Below are positions 18,213 through 27,323 of a stretch of DNA of 64,000 nt, in pieces. The stretch covers positions 5,084,001-5,148,000 of the forward strand of contig NZ_CP154796.1 in the NCBI RefSeq assembly GCF_039566955.1. Direction: 5' to 3'. Below the pieces are notes generated by a model. The model searched no databases and was not told the DNA's origin. It saw only the letters and a program-made list of their open reading frames with translations. The DNA is from Micromonospora sp. DSM 45708 (lineage in GTDB: Bacteria; Actinomycetota; Actinomycetes; Mycobacteriales; Micromonosporaceae). The position numbers were made by a program, and so were the translations under genes. Position 1 is the stretch's first letter. Every line of letters begins with the position of its first letter.

Positions 18213-19094
18213 GTGACCGCCGCCCTCGCCCCCGCCGCCGTGCTCGACGCGGCCGACTGGCGGGCCCGCCGGCGCGACCACGAGGAACGGGTCGACGCGT
18301 GGCTGACGCCGCACCTGGCCCGCCGCCGCACCGGCGTGAAGCATCCGGTGGAGGACTTCCTCTTCACCTACTACTCGCACCGGCCGGCCCAGTTGCGCCG
18401 CTGGCACCCGGGCGCGGGCGTGGTGCTGCGCGACGCCGACCCGGCCGGGTTCGGCCCGGACTACACCGCCGGCGCCGCCGGGCTCACGCTCGACACCGAT
18501 CGGGTACGCGCCCGCCGCGCCGAGTCGATCGCCTGGATCCGTACGCTGCTGGCGTCCACCGCCGGCCGCCCGGCGCACCTCGGCTGCTTCGGCATGCACG
18601 AGTGGGCGATGGTCTACCGGCAGACCCAGGAGCAGGTGCGACACAACGCCTGGCCGCTGCGGCTCACGCCGGAGGCGACCGCGGCGGTGGTCGAGGAGCG
18701 CGGCGTGCGGTGCAGCCACTTCGACGCGTTCCGCTTCTTCACCGCGCCGGCCCGGCCGCTGAACGTGCTCCAGCCGACCCGGGAGCGCCAGCACGCGCTG
18801 GAGCAGCCGGGCTGTCTGCACGCCAACATGGATCTCTACAAGTGGGCGTACAAGCTCTCCCCGCTGGTGCCCTCGGAACTCGTCGCCGACTGCTTCGCGC
18901 TGGCGCGGGAGATCCGGACGCTGGACATGCGGGCCAGCCCGTACGACCTGGCCGACCTGGGCCACCCGCCGGTGCGGGTGGAGACGCCGGAGGGCCGGGC
19001 CGAGTACGCCACCGCCCAGCGCGGGTTCGCCGAACGCGCCGCCGTCCTGCGGGCCCGACTGCTGGCCGCGCTGGACGGTGCCATCCCGGCCTGA
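18213..19094 (+). CDS. Conserved protein often labelled 3-methyladenine DNA glycosylase
   Basis: A 293-residue soluble protein with the actinobacterial signature KHPVEDFLFTYYSHRPAQLRRWHPG and, later, GCFGMHEWAMVYRQTQ and CSHFDAFRFFT. Database entries of this family are commonly called 3-methyladenine DNA glycosylase; I see no helix-hairpin-helix or other catalytic motif that would prove it. GTG at 18213 follows a TACCCT hexamer by 6 bases, indicating a leaderless mRNA. Confidence 0.65.
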   Translation: MTAALAPAAVLDAADWRARRRDHEERVDAWLTPHLARRRTGVKHPVEDFLFTYYSHRPAQLRRWHPGAGVVLRDADPAGFGPDYTAGAAGLTLDTDRVRARRAESIAWIRTLLASTAGRPAHLGCFGMHEWAMVYRQTQEQVRHNAWPLRLTPEATAAVVEERGVRCSHFDAFRFFTAPARPLNVLQPTRERQHALEQPGCLHANMDLYKWAYKLSPLVPSELVADCFALAREIRTLDMRASPYDLADLGHPPVRVETPEGRAEYATAQRGFAERAAVLRARLLAALDGAIPA

Positions 19095-19191
19095 GACCCC
19101 GCTCGTCCCACGGGTGCGGCGGCACTTTCCCGCGCCGGGCCGACACTGAGGCGTGCCGGGCGTGTCGCGTGCCGGGACAGACCCTCCGTGA

Positions 19192-19237
19192 GCCCGTATG
19201 CCTCCTGGTCATATTTATGACCAGGAGGCATACGGGC
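19192..19237. repeat. 46-bp perfect palindrome
   Basis: Two 22-bp arms (19192-19213 and 19216-19237) are exact reverse complements around a central TT. The arm contains CCTCCTGGTCATA. It lies between the convergent glycosylase-like and CE3 genes. A bidirectional terminator is the simplest reading, but the arms are longer and the centre tighter and more AT-rich than other terminators here, so a protein-binding or recombination site is possible. Confidence 0.8.
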
Positions 19238-19299
19238 GCAACGCCACGTCTTTCTCCTCGCCGTCACGTCACGTGATCAGAGAAGGTGAACCACGACCG

Positions 19300-20448
19300 T
19301 CAGCCGAGCGTGCATACCGGCAGCGGCGGCGGGTTCGGGACGGCGCCGTCGGCCAGCAGCCCGAACGTGGCCTCGGCGCCCGGGGCCAGCGCGCCGTTCC
19401 AGGTCGCGCTCCGGGCGGTCACCGCGGTCCCGCCCTGCGCCACCTGGGCGTTCCAGGCCTGGGTGATGCGCTGGCCGCCGGTGAGCGAGAAGCGGACCAC
19501 CCAGTAGGGGATCGGCACCGCGCCGGTGTTGCGGACCGTCACCTCGGCCTGGAAGCCGCCCGGCCACTGACCGGCGATGCGCCAGGTGGCCGTGCAGTTG
19601 CCGACCGTCGGCGTCGGCGACGGACTGTCGGTCGGGTGCGTGGGTCCGGTGGGCGTCTGGGTCGGGGTCGGCGACGCGGTGGGCGACGGGGTCGGGGACG
19701 CGGTGGGCGACGGGGTGCTCCGGCGCAGCGCCGCGGTCAGCGCCGGGTACCACCGGTCGGACATCTTCTGGTCACCGGCGGCGTTGGGGTGCACCCCGTC
19801 GTACGTGTCGGTGGCGGTGCTGAAGCCGGTCCACTGGTCCACCACCACGATCGGCGAGGCGGCGGTGGTCTTCCCCGCCGCCCAGCCGTCGATGGCGGCG
19901 TTCAGCGCGACGGTCCGCTGCCCGCACTCCGGGCAGCTCGCCGGGTTCATCGGGATGATCTTCGCGACCAGCACGGTGGTGGCCGGGTTGGCGGCCCGCA
20001 TCTGGTCCACCAGCTTCGAGTACGCGGCCAGGATGGTGCTGGGCGCGATGTTGCTCCACACATCGTTGGTGCCGAGGTGCATGAGCACCACGTCGGGGTG
20101 GGTGGCGGCGAGCCAGCCCGGCAGCAGGTTCTGGTTGGCGATGTTGGTCGCCAGGTAGCCGCCGTGCCCCTCGTTGTCGCCGTCGTAGGACACGCCGCAG
20201 CCCTGCGGGCCGAGCGTGCCGACGAAGTCGACGTCGGTGTAGCCGGTGGACTGGAGGCGGTTCCAGAGCACGGCACGCCAGCAGCCGGGCGACCCGGTGA
20301 TCGAGTCGCCCAGTGGCATGACCCGGACCGGGGCGACGGCCGCGGCGGCGGCCGGTGGGGTGACGGAGACGAGGGTGAGACCGAGGGCGAGGACGGGCAG
20401 CAGCGCGGCGACCGCGGTCAGGGCGGCGCGCAGGCGGGTTCGGGACAT
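19300..20448 (-). CDS. Secreted CE3-like SGNH carbohydrate esterase with CBM2
   Basis: 382 residues. Signal peptide (MSRTRLRAALTAVAALLPVL, cleavage after the Ala run near 38), an SGNH esterase domain with the Ser block MPLGDSITGSPGCW, HLGTNDVW and the DGVHPNAAGD Asp-His block, a Pro/Thr/Ser linker, and a C-terminal family 2 carbohydrate-binding module starting CTATWRIAGQWPGGF. The layout fits acetylxylan esterases of family CE3 from actinomycetes: secreted removal of acetyl groups from plant polysaccharide. Upstream lie a LacI-type half-palindrome and an inverted repeat around the ribosome site. Confidence 0.88.
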   Translation of the reverse strand: MSRTRLRAALTAVAALLPVLALGLTLVSVTPPAAAAAVAPVRVMPLGDSITGSPGCWRAVLWNRLQSTGYTDVDFVGTLGPQGCGVSYDGDNEGHGGYLATNIANQNLLPGWLAATHPDVVLMHLGTNDVWSNIAPSTILAAYSKLVDQMRAANPATTVLVAKIIPMNPASCPECGQRTVALNAAIDGWAAGKTTAASPIVVVDQWTGFSTATDTYDGVHPNAAGDQKMSDRWYPALTAALRRSTPSPTASPTPSPTASPTPTQTPTGPTHPTDSPSPTPTVGNCTATWRIAGQWPGGFQAEVTVRNTGAVPIPYWVVRFSLTGGQRITQAWNAQVAQGGTAVTARSATWNGALAPGAEATFGLLADGAVPNPPPLPVCTLG

Positions 20449-20509
20449 GCGTACGGGACTCCTGTCACGTGAGGATGATCGGTGACGGCCCTGACGCTCC
20501 CGTACGCAT
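20447..20509 (-). promoter_or_regulatory. Inverted repeat enclosing the CE3 start codon and ribosome site
   Basis: Exact 12-bp arms at 20447-20458 and 20498-20509 (TCCCGTACGCAT) with a 39-base loop. In the mRNA the second arm includes the start codon and the loop contains AGGAG, so folding could limit translation. Confidence 0.4.
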
Positions 20510-20510
20510 T

Positions 20511-20520
20511 GAAGCGCTTC
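20511..20520. promoter_or_regulatory. Candidate LacI-family operator upstream of the CE3 esterase
   Basis: GAAGCGCTTC, a perfect 10-bp palindrome with the central CG step typical of LacI/CcpA-type operators, 63 bases before the esterase ATG. Sugar-responsive repression would suit a secreted polysaccharide enzyme. Confidence 0.45.
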
Positions 20521-20550
20521 GAAGCCCGTTGCTCAACCCCCGGCCCGCGC

Positions 20551-20976
<426 letters not shown>

Positions 20977-20985
20977 GCCCCGAGG

Positions 20986-21282
20986 CTAGCGCCCCGGACG
21001 GTGGCTCGGGGTCGGGGTGGCGGTCGGGGCGGGACCGGCCCGCTCCGGACCGTCGCCGGACGCCGCGTACGCCGCGGCGCCGACCAGCAGCAGGGCGATC
21101 ACGGCGAGCTTGACGACCACGCCCCGGATCGCCGCCCAGGCGTTGCGCCGCGCGCCCGGCACACTGGTGCGGACCGTCCGGTAGTCCGTCCAGCCGCGCT
21201 TGGCACGGGCGTACGACGCGCCGACACCGGCGCCGATGACCAGGCCCACCAGGAGGAGGGCCGCGATGACAGCTTGCTCCAC
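20986..21282 (-). CDS. Small membrane protein of unknown function
   Basis: 98 residues with two hydrophobic segments (VIAALLLVGLVIGAGVGASYA at the N-terminus and VVKLAVIALLLVGAAAYAA near 57-75) and a Pro/Thr-rich tail. No family recognised. Probably cotranscribed with arfB. Confidence 0.6.
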   Translation of the reverse strand: MEQAVIAALLLVGLVIGAGVGASYARAKRGWTDYRTVRTSVPGARRNAWAAIRGVVVKLAVIALLLVGAAAYAASGDGPERAGPAPTATPTPSHRPGR

Positions 21283-21370
21283 CTCCGCCAGTATCCATAC
21301 TCAGCGTAATATTTCTATGGTCCGATGGTCCCACGCCGGATATCCGACAGTTCCGGCTTGTCCACGCAGC

Positions 21371-22231
21371 TCAGCCGCCCCGGCCGATGATCGTGTCGGC
21401 GGTGTGCTGGACCTGGTCGATCGGGATGGCGAAGCCGATGCCGATCGAGCCGTTCCCGTCGATGGTGGCGATGGCGGTGTTCACGCCGACCACCTCGCCG
21501 CGCGCGTTCACCAACGGCCCGCCCGAGTTGCCCGGGTTGATGGAGGCGTCGGTCTGCACCGCGGTGTGCCGGCCGTTGCCGATCCGGACCTGCCGGTTGA
21601 GCGCGCTGACGATACCGGCGGTGACCGTGCCGGCGAGCCCGAGCGGCGAACCGACCGCGAGCACCGGCTCCCCCACCCGGGTCCCGTTCGGCTTCGCCAG
21701 CGGCAGCGGCGGCAGCCCGGCCGACGCGGGCACCTTGAGCACGGCCAGGTCGCTGTCCGGCGCCCGGCCCACCACCTCGGCGGCGAAGCGCCGCCCGTCC
21801 GACGTCTCCACCGTCACCGGGCCGGCGCCGCCCCTGGCCAGGATGTGGTCGTTGGTGACGATGTGCTGCTCGTTGTCGATGGCGAAGCCGGACCCGGACG
21901 CTCCCGCGCCGGACTTCCCGCCGACCATCACCGACACCACGCCGGGCACCGTCTTGCCGGCGGCGGTGACCAGCTCGGCCGGCACCGGCGCGGCGGAGGC
22001 GGCGGACGGGCCGGGCGCGCCCCGGTCGGCCGCCCAGGTGCCGGCCGCCGCGCCGGAGACGGTGGAGAGCGCCACCACCGCCGCCGCGCTCAACAACCGG
22101 CCCGACCAGCTCCGTCGCCCCGCCGGCCGGGCGGATCCGGGTACGCCGTCGTGGCCGCGTCCGTCCGGGTCCAGCTCCGGGGAGACGAACCACGGGCCGC
22201 GCGGCTCGCCGAGTCCGGTCTGCACTGCCAT
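21371..22231 (-). CDS. HtrA-like trypsin-family serine protease without PDZ domain
   Basis: 286 residues with one N-terminal membrane helix (about 45-65) and an extracytoplasmic S1C protease domain. The triad is visible: His129 (NDHIL), Asp161 (APDSDLAVLK) and Ser236 (GNSGGPLV). DegP/HtrA enzymes normally carry PDZ domains; this one ends right after the protease fold. Likely envelope quality control. It sits 46 bases downstream of the VWA gene on the same strand. Confidence 0.87.
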   Translation of the reverse strand: MAVQTGLGEPRGPWFVSPELDPDGRGHDGVPGSARPAGRRSWSGRLLSAAAVVALSTVSGAAAGTWAADRGAPGPSAASAAPVPAELVTAAGKTVPGVVSVMVGGKSGAGASGSGFAIDNEQHIVTNDHILARGGAGPVTVETSDGRRFAAEVVGRAPDSDLAVLKVPASAGLPPLPLAKPNGTRVGEPVLAVGSPLGLAGTVTAGIVSALNRQVRIGNGRHTAVQTDASINPGNSGGPLVNARGEVVGVNTAIATIDGNGSIGIGFAIPIDQVQHTADTIIGRGG

Positions 22232-22277
22232 GCCTGGCTCCTCACGTGTCGTGCGTCGTCCGGTCCGGGTGTGCGGG

Positions 22278-23237
22278 TCAGGGCAGCCGGGAGAACCACC
22301 GCAGCGAGCCGGCGGCGGCCCCCATGGCCAGGACCAGCCCGAACCCGATGAAGCGGGCCGAGACGTCCTGCCGTTGGGTGCGGTAGCCGACCGAGGTGCC
22401 GATGTCCTCGTAGACGTCCTTCAGCTCGCGGCTGGTCGACGCCTCGTGGAAACCGCCGCCGGTCGCCTCGGCGACCGCCTTGAGCGTCTGCCCGTCCACC
22501 GGCACCTGGATCGCCCGGCCGCCCCGGTCGACGGACCCGCCGGGCGTGCCGAACGAGATGGTGTGCACCGGCACCTTGGCGGCCACCGCCTGGTCCGCGG
22601 CCTCCATCGGGTCCATCCCGGAGGTGTTCGCGCCGTCGGAGAGGATGATGATCCGGGCCGGTGGCGGGTTCTTGGCGGCGCTGGCGTCCAAGCTCTTCAC
22701 CGCGCCGAGCGAGGTGCTGATCGCCTCGCCGATGGCGGTGCCCTGCACGCCGGTGATCCCCTCGGCGAGCCGCTGGATCCCCTCGTGCAGCGCCTCCCGG
22801 TCGGTGCTCGGCGGCACCAGCACCGCCGCGCTGCCGGCGAACGCGACCAGGCCGACGTTGAACTCGTCCGGCAGCCCGTCGACGAACTTCCGGCCGGCCT
22901 CCTTGGCCGCGGTGAGCCGGTCCGGGTCCACGTCACCGGCGAGCATCGAGGTGGAGACGTCCACCGCGACCATCACGGTGGCCCGTTCCCGGGGGACCCG
23001 CACCTCCGCCTCGGGCCGGGCGAACCCGACCACCAGCAACGCCAGCATGGCGAGGAAGAGCCCCGCCGGGACGTGCCGGCGCCAGGCCGGCCGGCGCGGC
23101 GCGACCCGGTCCAGCAGGCGCAGGTTCGTGAACCGGACGGCGTACCGGCTCTGCCGGCGCTGGAGGACCAGGTAGCCGGCGACCAGCGCGGCGACCGCGA
23201 GCAGCAGCCAGAGGCGGGCGGGTGACTGCCAGCTCAT
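22278..23237 (-). CDS. VWA-domain membrane protein (BatA-like)
   Basis: 319 residues: two N-terminal transmembrane helices (9-26 and 56-73), a von Willebrand A domain with an intact MIDAS (DVSTSM, Asp93-Ser95-Ser97) and a C-terminal helix. Such proteins work with MoxR ATPases, probably as a membrane-bound metal-dependent adaptor. ATG 23237 overlaps the DUF58 stop by 4 bases, giving tight coupling. Confidence 0.88.
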   Translation of the reverse strand: MSWQSPARLWLLLAVAALVAGYLVLQRRQSRYAVRFTNLRLLDRVAPRRPAWRRHVPAGLFLAMLALLVVGFARPEAEVRVPRERATVMVAVDVSTSMLAGDVDPDRLTAAKEAGRKFVDGLPDEFNVGLVAFAGSAAVLVPPSTDREALHEGIQRLAEGITGVQGTAIGEAISTSLGAVKSLDASAAKNPPPARIIILSDGANTSGMDPMEAADQAVAAKVPVHTISFGTPGGSVDRGGRAIQVPVDGQTLKAVAEATGGGFHEASTSRELKDVYEDIGTSVGYRTQRQDVSARFIGFGLVLAMGAAAGSLRWFSRLP

Positions 23238-24258
23238 GCCGCACCGCCCCGGGCGGCGGCCGGCGCGGTGGCCAGCCGGCGCTGCTCGTGCACGTGCCGG
23301 ACCACGTCCGCGCACCAGTCCCGGTCGGTGCGCAGCGCCAGATGGGTGGCCCCGGCCCGGCGCAGCGCGCGGCGCACCTGGTCGCGCTGCCCGGCGGCGG
23401 CGTGCGCGTACCGCTCGCGCAGCACCGGGTCACCGGTCCACACCTCGCGGTGCCGCCCGCTCTCCGGGTCGACCAGGGTGATCAGCCCGACGTCGGGCAG
23501 CTCCAGCTCGCGCGGGTCGGTCACCTCCACGGCGAGCACCTGGTGCCGGACCGCCAGTCGGCGCAGCGTGGTCGCCCACGGCGGGGGCGCGTCCGGGTCG
23601 TCCGGCAGGTCGTCGAGGAAGTCGGAGACCACCACCACCAACCCACGCGAGGTGGCGACGCGCTGCACCCCAGCCAGGCCGTCGGCCAGGCCCGGCGCCG
23701 TGGCGTCGGGGCCGCCGTCGGCCCGCCCCGCCGCGCGCGGGCCCGGCCCGTCACCGGCACGCGGGGCGCCGAGCAACGCGCGGAGCAACCCGAGCAGATG
23801 GGTACGACCGCTGCGGGCCGGGAACCGGCGCAGCCCGTCCGGGCCGAGCACCTGGGCGCCGAGCCGGTTACCCACGCCGGCGGTGAGGAAGCCGACGCAG
23901 GCCACCGCCGCCACCGCCAGTTCGCGCTTGTCCAGTGTGGAGGTGCCGTACTCCATGCTGGGGCTGGCGTCGACCAGCAGCCAGGTGGTCAGCTCCCGGT
24001 CGGCGTCGACCTCCCGCACGTGCGGGACGGTGGTCCGGGCGGTGACCGCCCAGTCCATCCGGCGCACCTCGTCCTCGCCGGGGCGGTACTCGCGACTGCC
24101 GGCCGCCTCGCTGCCGGGGCCGGGCAGCAGCCCCTGGTACCGGCCGTGCAGCAGGCCGTCGAGTCGCCGGGTCACGGTCAGCTCCAACCGGCGCAGCCGC
24201 TGGTCGGGAGCGAGGTCGGCAAGGCCGGGACCGGCCGCCCCGAAGTCGGTGCGGCGGG

Positions 24259-24262
<4 letters not shown>
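23234..24262 (-). CDS. DUF58 domain protein
   Basis: 342 residues, middle gene of the MoxR operon. SREYRPGEDEVRRMDWAVTA is the DUF58 signature, and LLVDASPSM resembles a degenerate VWA/MIDAS motif. Role in the MoxR system is unknown, possibly linking the ATPase to its client. Overlaps both neighbours by 4 bases. Confidence 0.88.
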
Positions 24263-25308
<1,046 letters not shown>

Positions 25309-25456
25309 GGTGCTTGCTTCCCGGGCCGGGCGGCCGACAAACGTCGGATTATCCGGGCCAGGCCGGCCCGCTCCGGGCCGGACCGGGAGGAGCTCCCCGA
25401 TCGGGCGGCAACCGCGCGAAGCAGCGTCGGGAGGTCCGGAGCGGGACGGAACACGA

Positions 25457-25486
25457 CACCGACCCCCGCCGTGGCGGGGGCCGGTG
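25457..25486 (-). terminator. Terminator after the small secreted protein
   Basis: 14-base arms (25457-25470 and 25473-25486) with one G-U pair on the minus strand, 15 bases after the stop at 25501. The central two bases imply a few open pairs in the loop. Confidence 0.6.
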
Positions 25487-25500
25487 TCCGGCGGGGCGGG

Positions 25501-26022
25501 TCAGCTGGTGACCACGAGGTGGAACGGGCGCGGCGAGAAGACGCCGACGGAGTTGCGGGTCTGCACGAAGACCGCGTTCGGCGTCAGCAGCCGCGGTGCG
25601 ACGGACACCTCGCCGGCCGGCGGGACGTTGGCCGAGTCGTTGGTGCCGACGGTCGCCACGTACGCCTTCTGGCTCACGTCGTAGTCGAGCAGGACCTGGA
25701 ACTGCCCCGGCGACACGCCCGGCCCGGGCGGGAACCGGAACGCGGACACCACGTTGCCGGAGTGCTGGAGCAGCACGCCGGTGGACGACACCACCGCCCA
25801 GGCGACCTGCCCGGGGGCCGGCGGGGCCAGCGTGGCCCGCATGGCGGACTGGGCGGCCTGCCGCTCGGCGGGGCTGACCTCCGGCTGCTGCCCGGCGGAC
25901 CGGGTCGGCTGGCCGGCCTTCGACTCCGGCTGGGCGGCGACCGCGATCCCGCCCCCGGTCACGGTGAGGGCGAGCGCGGCGAGCGCCACCACCGTCGCCT
26001 TCCGCTTGAAGAATGTAGCCAT
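25501..26022 (-). CDS. Secreted protein of unknown function
   Basis: 173 residues with a clear signal peptide (MATFFKRKATVVALAALALT, cleavage near AVAA) and a mature part with no recognisable enzyme motif; the segment VAWAVVSSTGVLLQHSGN and VSQKAYVATVGTNDSA suggest a beta-rich domain. ATG at 26022 is preceded by AGAGGAGA at 6 bases, while upstream in-frame codons have no ribosome site. Monocistronic with its own terminator. Confidence 0.7.
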   Translation of the reverse strand: MATFFKRKATVVALAALALTVTGGGIAVAAQPESKAGQPTRSAGQQPEVSPAERQAAQSAMRATLAPPAPGQVAWAVVSSTGVLLQHSGNVVSAFRFPPGPGVSPGQFQVLLDYDVSQKAYVATVGTNDSANVPPAGEVSVAPRLLTPNAVFVQTRNSVGVFSPRPFHLVVTS

Positions 26023-26191
26023 GACTGATCTCCTCTTTTGACCGTGGTGATGAAACGGCGCGAGCAATTGCGGGACATCGGGTTCCCGCATCGGAGAGCA
26101 CGGCCGCTGAGCTGCCCTTACTACGGAGCGTTGGGATGTCTCAACCAGGTGGAACCTAACATCGGAAAATGGGGTGGTCAATAGCGTTAAT

Positions 26192-26208
26192 CGCGTGTCC
26201 GACACGCG
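26192..26208. promoter_or_regulatory. Palindromic operator candidate
   Basis: CGCGTGTC-C-GACACGCG, exact 8-bp arms around one base, in the relatively AT-rich 287-base gap between the divergent secreted-protein and phosphatase-family genes. The layout fits a dimeric repressor site. Confidence 0.45.
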
Positions 26209-26309
26209 CCGAAAACCGGTCGAAAATTGTGAGAAGGCAGCGCTCGACCATTCACGAAATTGCTTCACGGGGGGCACCGGCACGACCGGTTCCCGGTAGT
26301 CTCACCGCC

Positions 26310-27302
26310 GTGACCGCCCTGGACGCCGCCCCGCGCGAGGGCACCCGACGTGGCCGATGGACGACGACGGCGTGCTGGCTGGCGGTCGTGCCGGTGGCCG
26401 CCTGGGCGGTGCTGCGGCTGGCCGGGCTGGAACGGGGTCCGCTGGTGCTGACGGCGGCCTTCACGCCGTACGTCGCCGCGGTGGCGCCAGCCGTCGCGGT
26501 GCTGGCACTCGCGGTGCGACGCCGCGCGCCCGCGGTGGTCGCGACGCTCGCCGCGCTGGCGCTGGTCGGCGTCGTGGCGCCGCGGGCGGTCGCCGACGAC
26601 CAGCCGGCGGCCGACGGCCCGGCACTGCGGCTGCTCACCGCCAACCTGCGCCTGGGCTCGGCCGACCCGGCCCGGCTGGTGGCCCTGGTCCGCGCGCAGC
26701 GGGTGGATGTGCTCACCGTGCAGGAACTCACCCCGCGGCTCGCCGCCGACCTGGACCGGCTCGGCCTGGCCACGCTGCTGCCGCACCGGTCGCTGAGCCC
26801 CGAGGTGGGCTCCACCGGCTCCGGCCTCTACAGCCGCCATCCGCTGCGCGACCCCGGCCACCGCCGCAACCAGGGTTTCTTCTTCACCCAGGCGTACGGG
26901 ACCGTGACGGTGCCGGGGGCACCGCTGCTGCGGGTGGAGTCGGCGCACCCGGCCGCGCCGCACCACCCCGACGTGGTGCCGGACTGGTGGACCGACCAGC
27001 GGGCCCAGCCACCGGCCACCCCGACCGGCAGCCTGAGCGTGCTGGCCGGGGACTTCAACGCCACGCTCGACCACGCCGCCCTGCGCGAGCTGGTCGCGAC
27101 CGGCTACACCGACGCCGCCGACGCGGCCGGGGCCGGGCTCGCCGGCACGTGGGGCCCGTACGACGGCGATCCGATCCCGCCGGTCACCATCGATCACGTG
27201 CTGGTCGACAGGCGCATCGCGGTCCGCGCCGTCGACACCTGGCCGGTGCCCGGCAGCGACCACCGGGCGGTGCTGGCCGAGCTGCGCCTGCCGGCGGCGT
27301 GA
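26310..27302 (+). CDS. Membrane-anchored endonuclease/exonuclease/phosphatase family protein
   Basis: 330 residues with three N-terminal membrane helices (about 20-100) and an EEP domain: LLTANLRLGS, LTVQELTPRL (catalytic Glu), VLAGDFNATLDH and GSDHRAVLAEL (Asp-His). Same architecture type as 9536-11425 but far shorter membrane part. Substrate unknown. GTG 26310 is preferred to an ATG at 26169 because the family similarity starts there and TAGTCT lies 7 bases upstream, as for a leaderless mRNA. Confidence 0.82.
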   Translation: MTALDAAPREGTRRGRWTTTACWLAVVPVAAWAVLRLAGLERGPLVLTAAFTPYVAAVAPAVAVLALAVRRRAPAVVATLAALALVGVVAPRAVADDQPAADGPALRLLTANLRLGSADPARLVALVRAQRVDVLTVQELTPRLAADLDRLGLATLLPHRSLSPEVGSTGSGLYSRHPLRDPGHRRNQGFFFTQAYGTVTVPGAPLLRVESAHPAAPHHPDVVPDWWTDQRAQPPATPTGSLSVLAGDFNATLDHAALRELVATGYTDAADAAGAGLAGTWGPYDGDPIPPVTIDHVLVDRRIAVRAVDTWPVPGSDHRAVLAELRLPAA

Positions 27303-27323
27303 GCGTGACGCGCGCGGGGCGCC

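Noticed and set aside
16679..19276. 865-codon open frame on the plus strand
   Set aside because: Out of frame with the membrane protein and glycosylase-like genes it overlaps, and of low-complexity Arg/Gly composition.
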